Below, in pieces: positions 1 to 6,373 of a stretch of DNA of 39,679 nucleotides. The notes below the pieces were generated by a model. It did no database searches, was not told where the DNA came from, and worked only from the letters and a program-made list of their open reading frames with translations. The first letter of the stretch is position 1, and the number at the start of each line of letters is the position of its first letter. The position numbers were made by a program, and so were the translations under genes. The stretch comes from Caulobacteraceae bacterium (GTDB lineage Bacteria; Pseudomonadota; Alphaproteobacteria; Caulobacterales; Caulobacteraceae), in NCBI GenBank assembly GCA_019748095.1, contig JAIEQA010000029.1, forward strand, positions 1 through 39,679, given 5' to 3'.

Positions 1-1305
1 GTCGAGGGCGGTGCGGACGCCGTCGGCCATGCCGTCGCGGCTGCCGCAGACATAGAGGGCGGCGCCGTCGGCGATCCAGCGGCGGAGCTCGGGGGCGGCT
101 TCGGCGATGACCGACTGGACATAACGGCCGTCGCCGGGGTCGCGCGAGAAGGTGCGGTCGAGGCGGGTGAGGATGCCCGAGGCCTGAAACGCCTGCAGGT
201 CGTCGGCGTAGAAGGCGTCGGCGGCGGCGGTGCGCTCGCCGAACATCAGCCAGACGGGGGCGGGGCCTGAACCGGTCGCGGCGGCGGCGGCGCGGGCCTT
301 GAGGTGGGCGCGGAGGCCGGCGATCCCGGTGCCGTTGCCGATCAGGATCAGGGGGACGTGGGGCTCGGGCGCGTGGAAGGCGCGGTTGGGGCGGAGACGC
401 AAGCGGACGGTGTCGCCGGGGGCGAGGGTCTGGGTCAGCCAGCCGGAGCCGAGGCCGGGGGTGCCGTCGGGGTGGCGCATGAGCCGGACCAGCAGCTCGA
501 CCCGGCCGTCGGCGGGCAGGGAGGCGATGGAATAGTCGCGGCGGACGGGGTCGGTGGGGGTGGGGCCTGTCGGGGTGGGGATGGTGATCTCGGCGATGTC
601 GCCGGCGACCCAGTCCAGCGGGCCGTCGTCGACGGGTTCGAAGGCGAGGGACCAGGCGCCCTCGCCGGGGCTGCCGGGGTTCATCAGGCGGCGCTCGACG
701 AGGCGCCAGGGCGTGGGCTCGTCGAGGTGGATCGCGGGGGCGGCGGCGGCGGGTGTCCCGGTCAGGGCCGCGACCTCGGCCTGCCAGAAGGTGACGGCGG
801 CGGGGTCGCCGTTGTCGATCTCGACCCGGTCGAACAGGGGGGTGGCCCCGGCGGTCTTCAGCCAGCCGTCGAGGGCGCGGCCGAAGGCGCAGTAGTCGCG
901 GTAGCTGCGGTCGCCCAGCGCCAACAGGCCGTAGCGGAGGCCCGACAGGTCGGGGGTTTCGCCCATGACCCTGCGCACGAAGGCGGCGGCGCAGTCGGGG
1001 GCGTCGCCCTCGCCGGTGGTGGAGGCGACGAAAAGGACCCGGTCGGCGGACTTCAGGGTCGGGGCGTCGAGGTCGGTGAAGGGCAGGATGCGCGCGGGCT
1101 GGCCGCCGGCGATCAGGGTGGCGCGGGTCAGGGCGGCCAGTTCGTCGCCGAAGCCGGTCTGGCTGGCGACGGCGATCAGGATCTCGCCCGTGGTGGCGTC
1201 GGCCGGCGGGCGGCGGCGGGCGCGCCACAGGATCCACAGGGTGCCGGCCAGCCACAGGCCGACGGTGACGGCCGCCCAGAGCCAGCGGATCGGATCGAGG
1301 GTCAC
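1..1305 (-). CDS. Membrane-anchored NADPH flavodoxin/ferredoxin-reductase-type flavoprotein (partial)
   Basis: This is a sulfite-reductase-alpha/CysJ-like diflavin reductase. It has one N-terminal membrane helix (about residues 7-26), followed by an Arg-rich cytosolic stretch. A flavodoxin FMN domain follows, with ASQTGFGDE, STTGEGDAP and LALGDRSY motifs. A ferredoxin-reductase-like half then shows the FAD motif RRDYSIASL and the nucleotide-binding motif GNGTGIAG. Such proteins pass electrons from NADPH through FAD to FMN. The start is a GTG whose GTGA overlaps the apbE stop codon. The C-terminus runs off the window; 435 codons are present, and the last visible part is the CGSRDGMADGV region near the usual end. 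As the last visible gene of the PepSY-DUF2271-DUF4198-ApbE operon, it is the likely cytosolic electron donor. The family call is firm; the partner assignment is inference. Confidence 0.85.
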   Translation of the reverse strand, partial: MTLDPIRWLWAAVTVGLWLAGTLWILWRARRRPPADATTGEILIAVASQTGFGDELAALTRATLIAGGQPARILPFTDLDAPTLKSADRVLFVASTTGEGDAPDCAAAFVRRVMGETPDLSGLRYGLLALGDRSYRDYCAFGRALDGWLKTAGATPLFDRVEIDNGDPAAVTFWQAEVAALTGTPAAAAPAIHLDEPTPWRLVERRLMNPGSPGEGAWSLAFEPVDDGPLDWVAGDIAEITIPTPTGPTPTDPVRRDYSIASLPADGRVELLVRLMRHPDGTPGLGSGWLTQTLAPGDTVRLRLRPNRAFHAPEPHVPLILIGNGTGIAGLRAHLKARAAAAATGSGPAPVWLMFGERTAAADAFYADDLQAFQASGILTRLDRTFSRDPGDGRYVQSVIAEAAPELRRWIADGAALYVCGSRDGMADGVRTALD

Positions 1306-2318
1306 GCGGACGGGTCCTCGTCTTCCATCAGGGCCCGGAAGGCGGGGGTCAGGTGCTCGGTCACGCCCCGGGGCGTGCGGGTCAGGACCTGGGCCGCCAG
1401 ACCGTGGGCGGTGGCGAGGTCGGTGGCGTCTTCCGGGCCGAGCACGGTCAGGGCGGTGGCCCAGGCGTCGGCCATCATGGCGCTGGTGTGGAACACGGTC
1501 ACCGAGGCGACGCCATTGGTGATGGGGTGGCCGGTGCGGCCGTCGATCGTGTGGGGATACAGATAGCCGTCGTGGGCGAAGGCGCGGCGCCAGTCGCCCG
1601 AGGTGGCCACGGCGAGATCGGCCAGGGCCGCGACGGTGCGGGGCACGGGGCCAGCGGGAGGGGAGGCTCCGGGCGGGGGCTCCAGACCGATCCACCAGGG
1701 CTGGCCGTCGGGCTTGACCCCGGCCCCGCGCAGCTCGCCGCCGATCTCGATCAGGTGGGAGGTCGCGCCGAGGCGGGTCAGGGCCTCGGAGATGCGGTCG
1801 ACGGCGTGGCCCTTGGCGATGCCGGACAGGTCCAGACGCAGGCCGCCGGGCTGGAGGGCGGCCCCGGCTGTGGTGTCGAGCCGGAGCCTTTGCCAGCCGG
1901 AGACGGCGAGGGCGGCGGTGACCTCGGCGGCGGAGGGCAGGGCGGCGTGCTCCGGGCGCAGGCCGGGGGGGCCGAAGCCCCACAGGTCGACCAGGGCCCC
2001 CAGGGTGGGATCGACCGCGCCGTCGGTGTCGTCGGCGAGGTCGAGGGCGGCTTCCAGCACGGTCCAGAAGGCGGCGGACAGGACGACGGGGCCGGCGGGG
2101 GCGGTGTTGAAGCGGCTGATCTCGCTGGTGGGGTCCCACGGGCTGAACAGGGCGATGACCGTGTCGAGCTCGGACTGGATGGCGGCGGTCAGGCCGGCCT
2201 CGGTGGCCCCGGGCGGGGCGACCAGCCGGACGCTCCAGACCGTGCCCATGGTGTCGCCGGCCAGCGACCAGACCTCATGGCCGGGCGGCTTTTCAGGCGC
2301 GCGCTCGAGGGCGGGCAC
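1302..2318 (-). CDS. apbE: FAD:protein FMN transferase (ApbE family)
   Basis: ApbE covalently attaches FMN to a Thr or Ser of a target protein, using FAD and Mg2+. Family motifs are clear: GDTMGTVWSV near the N-terminus, DLSGIAKGHAVD, EIGGELRGAG, ATSGDWRR, HTIDGRTGHP and ADAWATAL near the end. The start is uncertain. GTG at 2318 lacks a good ribosome-binding site. A CTG at 2396 would overlap the DUF4198 stop as CTGA and has GGAGG about eight bases upstream, giving 364 residues. Neither version shows a signal peptide or lipobox, unlike typical periplasmic ApbE. The likely target is the DUF2271 protein two genes upstream, which carries DGVTGPT. The family is certain from its motifs; the target is inferred from the motif and operon. 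Confidence 0.9.
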   Translation of the reverse strand: MPALERAPEKPPGHEVWSLAGDTMGTVWSVRLVAPPGATEAGLTAAIQSELDTVIALFSPWDPTSEISRFNTAPAGPVVLSAAFWTVLEAALDLADDTDGAVDPTLGALVDLWGFGPPGLRPEHAALPSAAEVTAALAVSGWQRLRLDTTAGAALQPGGLRLDLSGIAKGHAVDRISEALTRLGATSHLIEIGGELRGAGVKPDGQPWWIGLEPPPGASPPAGPVPRTVAALADLAVATSGDWRRAFAHDGYLYPHTIDGRTGHPITNGVASVTVFHTSAMMADAWATALTVLGPEDATDLATAHGLAAQVLTRTPRGVTEHLTPAFRALMEDEDPSA

Positions 2319-2392
2319 GAGGACGCGGGTGTCGTCCCGCTCCGGGGCCGGGGTGAGGTCCAGCGGGGGCGGGGCCCCGCGCGATCCCCGGG

Positions 2393-3202
2393 TCAGGGCA
2401 GGACCTCCAGAACGGCGGTGTACTGCATCGACTGTGCCGGGGCGGTGCCGGCGGCCTCGGCGCGTTGACTGGTGTTGAGCCAGTACATGCCGGCCTCGGG
2501 CCAGGTGACGGTGAAGGTGCCGTCGGCGCCGGTGCGGACGGTCATCTCCCCGGGGTTGTCGCGGTAGCGCAGGCCGCCGCGGGCGACGGTGACCTCCATG
2601 CCGGCGGCGGGCTGGCCGTTGTTCAGCAGGGTGAAGGTGGCGGCCTCGCCGGCGACCAGATCGTTGGGGTGGGTGACCGGCACCATTTCCAGACCCTGGC
2701 CGGTGGGGGCGAAGACGGTTTCGGTCGGCGCACCGAGGGTGATGAAGGTCTCGAGCCGGTTGTTGTTGACCTGGGCGCTGACGTTGGTGGCACCGGCGGG
2801 GATGGCAGTGGCGAAATCGGCCGCCGATCCGCGCCAGCGCTGGGTCTGGCCGTTCAGGCTGTAGCTGGCCGACATGCCGGCCGAGACATTGGCGACCTTC
2901 CAGGTGCCGGGCTTGTCGATGTGGACGTCGAAGGTCGAGCGGTAGGCACCCTGCATCAGATTGGCCGCCGCGCCGGTGGTGCCGTCGGGGGCGAGGATGA
3001 CGAGGCTGGCGGCGCTGAGACGAAGGGGGGCGTGGTCGGCGATGAAGACGCCGTTGGAGGCTCCGGCGTCGAAGCCCACCCAAGCGGCGTCACCGGACAG
3101 GATGGTGGAGGAGGGCATCATCCAGCCGCGGTGCGCCTGGGCCGACAGGGGGGCGGCGAGGGCGGCGACCATGGCCAGGGCGGGCAGGGCGAACTTTTTC
3201 AT
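2393..3202 (-). CDS. Exported DUF4198 domain protein
   Basis: A 269-residue exported protein with a clean Sec signal peptide (MKKFALPALA followed by a hydrophobic run, cleavage after AQA near residue 23). The mature protein starts HRGWMMPSST, typical of DUF4198, a beta-rich periplasmic family often found beside metal-uptake genes. The N-terminal His of the mature chain and the nearby HRGWMMP segment could bind metal, but this is inference. The C-terminal half (MEVTVARGGLRYRD, then TGADGTFTVTWPEAGMYWL) looks like an immunoglobulin-like or transthyretin-like fold. The gene starts 11 bases after the DUF2271 stop and is followed by apbE, so cotranscription is likely. Its exact biochemical role is unknown; a substrate- or metal-binding partner of the flavin system is the best guess. 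Confidence 0.85.
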   Translation of the reverse strand: MKKFALPALAMVAALAAPLSAQAHRGWMMPSSTILSGDAAWVGFDAGASNGVFIADHAPLRLSAASLVILAPDGTTGAAANLMQGAYRSTFDVHIDKPGTWKVANVSAGMSASYSLNGQTQRWRGSAADFATAIPAGATNVSAQVNNNRLETFITLGAPTETVFAPTGQGLEMVPVTHPNDLVAGEAATFTLLNNGQPAAGMEVTVARGGLRYRDNPGEMTVRTGADGTFTVTWPEAGMYWLNTSQRAEAAGTAPAQSMQYTAVLEVLP

Positions 3203-3213
3203 GGGGGCGATCC

Positions 3214-3732
3214 TTAGCGGGTGACGGCGACGCGGACGGCGCCCAGTTCTGAGGTTCCGGCGGCAGAGGCGCTGTTGGCGGCCCCGCCCCAGGTGAAGGG
3301 CAGGCGGATGACCTCGCGGCCGCCCTGTTCGCGCGCCGCCTCAATGACGACATTGTACTGGCCGGCCGGGAGGCTGGAGAGACGGGCCCCGGAGACGGTC
3401 ACGGTCTGGCGACCCGGAGCCCGGGTCGGGCCGGTGACGCCGTCGATCGGCAGGGCCATGGCGCGGCCGCCCTTGCGCCACCAGGTGCGCACGTCCTTCA
3501 GATAGTCCTCGCCCCGGCCCTCACCGCGGCCCGTGTCGCCGGCCTCGTACCAGAGGGCGATGGTCCGCACGGCGGTCTGGTCCGGCTGTTCGATCCAGAC
3601 CGCGACATAGGGGCGGTGATAGGCGGCGGTGCGGATGGTCGGCACATCGAGGGTGACGGTCAGGTCAGCAGCGACGGCAGGCGCGGCCATCGCGCCGGCG
3701 GCTGCGGCCAGGATCAGGGGCAGGGGACGCAT
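3214..3732 (-). CDS. Exported DUF2271 protein, probable FMN-carrying subunit
   Basis: A 172-residue protein with a Sec signal peptide (MRPLPLILAAAAG, cleavage after VAA near residue 22). I chose the ATG at 3732 because translation upstream of it is low-complexity and the signal peptide begins there; it lies 11 bases after the PepSY stop. The DUF2271 signature is present: AVWIEQPD, ALWYEAGDTGRGEGRGEDYLKD, RTWWRKGG and the C-terminal QYNVVIEAAREQGGRE. At residues 97-103 the sequence DGVTGPT resembles the ApbE flavinylation motif Dxx(S/T)GA(T/S), with Thr103 as the likely FMN acceptor and Pro where Ala is usual. With apbE in the same operon, this protein is probably a periplasmic flavoprotein that relays electrons. 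The fold family is confident; flavinylation is inference. Confidence 0.85.
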   Translation of the reverse strand: MRPLPLILAAAAGAMAAPAVAADLTVTLDVPTIRTAAYHRPYVAVWIEQPDQTAVRTIALWYEAGDTGRGEGRGEDYLKDVRTWWRKGGRAMALPIDGVTGPTRAPGRQTVTVSGARLSSLPAGQYNVVIEAAREQGGREVIRLPFTWGGAANSASAAGTSELGAVRVAVTR

Positions 3733-3743
3733 GAACGAACTCG

Positions 3744-4427
3744 TCAGTGAATGAACAGGAGGGCGATGACGACGGGGATGGCGATCCCGAGCCCGACGAG
3801 GGGCCAGGTGGAGGCGCGGTTTTTCGCGTGCAGCCACAGCAGGGTCAGGCCGGTGACGGCAAAGACGATGCAGGCGACGGCGAAGACATCGATGAACCAG
3901 TACCAGACCGGGCCGGTGTCGCGGCCCTTGTGCAGGTCATTGAGATAGGCGACCCAGCCGCGCGTCGTCGTCTCGCGCACCGCCTCGCCGGTGGCGCGGT
4001 CCAGCGTCAGCCAGCCGTCGGCCCCGGGCCCCGTCAGGGCGACATAGATCTCGTCCGGGGTGGTCTCGGTGGCCCGGCCGGCGATGGGGGCCTTCAGTTC
4101 ATCGGCGGCCCAGCGGGCGATGGCGTCGGGCACCGGGTCGGTGGTCTCGGCCGGGAAGTCGGCCAGCCGGTCCAGCAGGGGGCGGGGCAGGGTGGCGGTG
4201 GTCTCGACCGTGACGGGGTCCGCCGGAATCTGGGCCGCATGGTTCAGGGTGATGCCAGTGACGGCGAACAGCAGCATGCCGGCCAGGCTGAGGCCCGCCG
4301 AAATCCAGTGCCAGCGGTGCAGTTCCTTGAGCCAGAAGGCGCGAGCGCCATTGACCGGGCGGGGGCGCGGGGCGGGCGGGGTGGCGGGTTCTGCGGCGGC
4401 GTCGGTCACGGCCGGGCTTTGCCACAT
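3744..4427 (-). CDS. PepSY-associated transmembrane protein, putative transmembrane redox component
   Basis: About 227 residues with three membrane helices (about 41-62, 175-200 and 206-226) and a periplasmic PepSY-like domain between the first two. The segment KELHRWHW followed by MLLFAVTGITLNH is characteristic of PepSY_TM proteins linked to ferric-siderophore reduction. His37, His40, His63 and His166 (in LNDLHKGRDTG) are candidate haem ligands. It is the first gene of the operon, and a Fur-like palindrome ends only three bases before the ATG at 4427. There is therefore no room for a conventional ribosome-binding site: the message may be leaderless, or translation may start at the GTG at 4409. 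It probably carries electrons across the inner membrane to the exported DUF2271/DUF4198 proteins. The family is confident; the redox role is inferred. Confidence 0.85.
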   Translation of the reverse strand: MWQSPAVTDAAAEPATPPAPRPRPVNGARAFWLKELHRWHWISAGLSLAGMLLFAVTGITLNHAAQIPADPVTVETTATLPRPLLDRLADFPAETTDPVPDAIARWAADELKAPIAGRATETTPDEIYVALTGPGADGWLTLDRATGEAVRETTTRGWVAYLNDLHKGRDTGPVWYWFIDVFAVACIVFAVTGLTLLWLHAKNRASTWPLVGLGIAIPVVIALLFIH

Positions 4428-4429
4428 TC

Positions 4430-4455
4430 TGCGAATGATTTGCAAGAACTCTTGC
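4430..4455. promoter_or_regulatory. Fur-box-like operator with a second overlapping inverted repeat
   Basis: TGCGAATGATTTGCA (4430-4444) is a 7-1-7 inverted repeat with one mismatch, similar in layout and core (AATnATT) to Fur boxes; TGCnAATnATTnGCA-type versions are typical of alphaproteobacteria as I recall them. A second, perfect 6-2-6 repeat, GCAAGAACTCTTGC (4442-4455), overlaps its edge. Together they fill most of the 55-base gap between the crotonase stop and the PepSY start, so the site probably overlaps the promoter of the minus-strand operon. The palindromes are seen directly; Fur binding is inference. Confidence 0.55.
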
Positions 4456-4482
4456 GGGAGAAGCGTTCCGCAGGTCCGGAGC

Positions 4483-5319
4483 TCAGTCGGCGGCGGACTG
4501 AAGCCCCGGCAGGGGGGACAGGCTGGCGAAGTCGCCCGGCGTACCGTCGCGGCGCGCAGCGATGGCCGCCAGAATGTCGGCCGTGTTCCAGATCGACCCC
4601 TGCATGAGCGCGGCCCATTCGAGCCCTTCGGCCACCGTATGGTCGCGGGCATAGATCAGCGCCGCCTTTGAGCCCGAGATGGCCAGAGGGGCTCTGGCCG
4701 CAATGCGCTGCGCCATGTCCAGGGCCACGGCGACGACGGCCTCGGCGTCAGCCGCGACGGCATTGACGAAGCCCAGCCGCTCGGCGCGGTCGGCGTCCAG
4801 TCTTGTGCCCAGATAGGCCAGTTCGCGCACCACGGCGTCGGGCAGGAGCCGGGGCAGGCGCTGCAGGCTGCCGACATCGGCCATCATGCCGATGTTAATC
4901 TCCTCGATCCGGAAATACGCCTCGCGCGAGGCCAGCCGGAGGTCACAGGCCGCGACCATGTCCAGTCCGGCCCCGACGCAGGCCCCCTGGATGGCCGCAA
5001 TGACCGGAAACCGCACCCGTTCCAGGGCGGTCAGGGCGTCCTGAAGGTCCCGGGCGGCCTGATGAAAGGCCTGACGCTGGCTGGCCGTGTCGGTCTGGAG
5101 GATGGCCCCGCCGGAGAAGACCGAGATGTCCATTCCGGCGCAGAAATTGCGGCCTTCGCCCGACAGGACCAGGGCCCGGACCTCGCCCGTGGCGTCGAGC
5201 GCCTTCAGGGCCGGGCCGAAGTCGCGCCAGAACGCCATGTTCAGGGCGTTCGAGACCTCCGGTCGGGTCAGACGCAGATGGGCGACGGGGCCGTCGCGGG
5301 TGATCTGGAATGCGGTCAT
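4483..5319 (-). CDS. Crotonase-family enzyme, probable delta(3,5)-delta(2,4)-dienoyl-CoA isomerase
   Basis: A 278-residue enoyl-CoA hydratase/isomerase-superfamily protein. Oxyanion-hole segments are FCAGMDISVF (about 60-68) and IQGACVGAGLDM (about 110-121). The segment EINIGMMADVGSLQRLP closely matches the active-site region of dienoyl-CoA isomerase (ECH1), with Glu140 and Asp148 in the catalytic positions, so I favour isomerisation of dienoyl-CoA intermediates in unsaturated fatty-acid oxidation over plain hydration. ATG 5319 was chosen because the fold begins at once (TAFQITRDGPVAHLRL), and the upstream extension resembles no crotonase. A perfect 14-base palindrome sits 21 bases upstream. 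It reads in the same direction as the PepSY operon, but the Fur-like site between them suggests separate control. Confidence 0.88.
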   Translation of the reverse strand: MTAFQITRDGPVAHLRLTRPEVSNALNMAFWRDFGPALKALDATGEVRALVLSGEGRNFCAGMDISVFSGGAILQTDTASQRQAFHQAARDLQDALTALERVRFPVIAAIQGACVGAGLDMVAACDLRLASREAYFRIEEINIGMMADVGSLQRLPRLLPDAVVRELAYLGTRLDADRAERLGFVNAVAADAEAVVAVALDMAQRIAARAPLAISGSKAALIYARDHTVAEGLEWAALMQGSIWNTADILAAIAARRDGTPGDFASLSPLPGLQSAAD

Positions 5320-5636
5320 GTCAGCCTGCGGCCAAGGGCCGGGAGATCTCCCGACGGTGCCGCCGTATTCCCCCGAATGCGCCCTGTCGCCAAGGGTGAT
5401 TCGGATTTTGCTTACCATGACGTTTTCGGTTCACGGCCCCGAAACCCTTTGCCGATAGGGGTAAATAGCCATGAAATTCGCCCGGTCAGGATCCATTAAC
5501 GTTCATATTACGCATTAATACGTACGGGTGGGGGGTGCAGAATATACCGATCGTTGACCATTGGCCGTTACTGCTGAGCTCCCAGTCGAGTCCCCCGAGA
5601 GCCAGGCTTTGAAAGCCCCGGTCATGGAAAAAGAAC
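5320..5636. other. Divergent intergenic region between crotonase and TorF porin genes
   Basis: This 317-base gap must hold the promoters for the minus-strand crotonase and the plus-strand porin/chemotaxis block. It contains the palindrome at 5340-5353 and an AT-richer island at about 5455-5550 (ATTAACGTTCATATTACG and nearby short palindromes such as AACGTT and CGTACG), which stands out in this GC-rich DNA and is a likely promoter or regulator-binding zone. Two GANTC sites, the CcrM methylation target in Caulobacterales, occur near 5398 and 5588. No convincing gene was found in it. Confidence 0.6.
5340..5353. promoter_or_regulatory. Perfect 14-base palindrome upstream of the crotonase gene
   Basis: CGGGAGATCTCCCG is its own reverse complement and lies 21 bases before the crotonase ATG. 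It could be an operator (for example of a TetR-type fatty-acid regulator) or a 5' leader hairpin covering the translation start region. The palindrome is seen directly; the function is not known. Confidence 0.4.
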
Positions 5637-6344
5637 GTGAACACCAACTCTAAACAACCGCGACAGAACTTGCGGTTTCTGGTCCTGGTTGCCGCTGCAG
5701 CGGGGGTGACCTCGGCGGTCCCGGCCCTGGCCGATCCCGTCTCGGGCCAGATCGGTATCGCCAGCCAGTATCTGGGCAAGGGCCTCGGCAAGAGCGATGA
5801 GGATCCCGCCCTGTTCGGCTCCGTGCGCTGGGACTCGAACGGCTTCTACGCCAACGGTTTCGCCTCGCAGGCGGCCTCGTCCAGGGGGGCTGACGCCGAG
5901 GTCATCGTCGCGGCGGGCTATGCGCGCGAGATCGGCGACTGGGGTTTTGACGGCCAGGTCATGTACCGCGAGATGCTGAACGAGACCAATGGCGTCGACA
6001 GCGGATTTGTCGAATGGCAGGGCGACATCTCGCGCAAGCTGACTGACCGGCTCTCCGCCCGGATGCGCTTCAACTATGCGTCCGACACCTATGGTGCCGG
6101 TGAAGAGGCGTGGTGGACCGAGGCCCAGGCCACGATCACCCTGACGTCGAAGGACAAGCTGAGCGTAGCCTATGGCATGCGCCGCATCGACAACGGCACC
6201 GACTACGACGCCTGGAACATCGGCGTGAAGCACAAGATTTCGCCGGCCGTTTCGGCAGACTTACGCTGGTACGACACCGACGGTCACGAGTTCGGCAGCC
6301 GCTACGAAGGCCGTCTGGTCGCCTCCATCGCCTACAGTTTCTAA
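5637..6344 (+). CDS. TorF-family putative porin
   Basis: A 235-residue exported beta-barrel-type protein. It starts at GTG 5637 with GGAAAA seven bases upstream. The signal peptide spans about residues 1-32 (hydrophobic FLVLVAAAAGVTSAV, cleavage after ALA). The mature part has the family pattern: DPVSGQIGIASQYLGKGLGKS near the start, aromatic strands alternating with short turns, and a C-terminal strand ending in VASIAYSF with terminal Phe, the usual outer-membrane insertion signal. TorF proteins are annotated as putative porins; the substrate is unknown. The chemoreceptor gene begins 29 bases downstream on the same strand with no visible terminator, so the porin may lead the chemotaxis transcript or share its promoter. 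Confidence 0.8.
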   Translation: MNTNSKQPRQNLRFLVLVAAAAGVTSAVPALADPVSGQIGIASQYLGKGLGKSDEDPALFGSVRWDSNGFYANGFASQAASSRGADAEVIVAAGYAREIGDWGFDGQVMYREMLNETNGVDSGFVEWQGDISRKLTDRLSARMRFNYASDTYGAGEEAWWTEAQATITLTSKDKLSVAYGMRRIDNGTDYDAWNIGVKHKISPAVSADLRWYDTDGHEFGSRYEGRLVASIAYSF

Positions 6345-6373
6345 GCCCGTCGCGGGCCCCCAAGGATCGCAGA

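Noticed and set aside
304..1566. Long plus-strand frame of 420 codons
   Set aside because: It is the complement of the flavoprotein and apbE genes; the translation is Gly/Ala/Gln-rich low complexity, while the minus strand shows clear flavodoxin, reductase and ApbE motifs.
2965..2991. DGTTGAA in the DUF4198 protein (residues 73-79) as a second flavinylation motif
   Set aside because: The acceptor position is Ala, not Thr or Ser, so FMN could not be attached there; it is likely chance similarity.
5624..5653. Nine-codon frame (ATG 5624 to TAA) overlapping the TorF start
   Set aside because: It could be an upstream peptide, but it has no ribosome-binding site or informative sequence and simply contains the region of the TorF Shine-Dalgarno.
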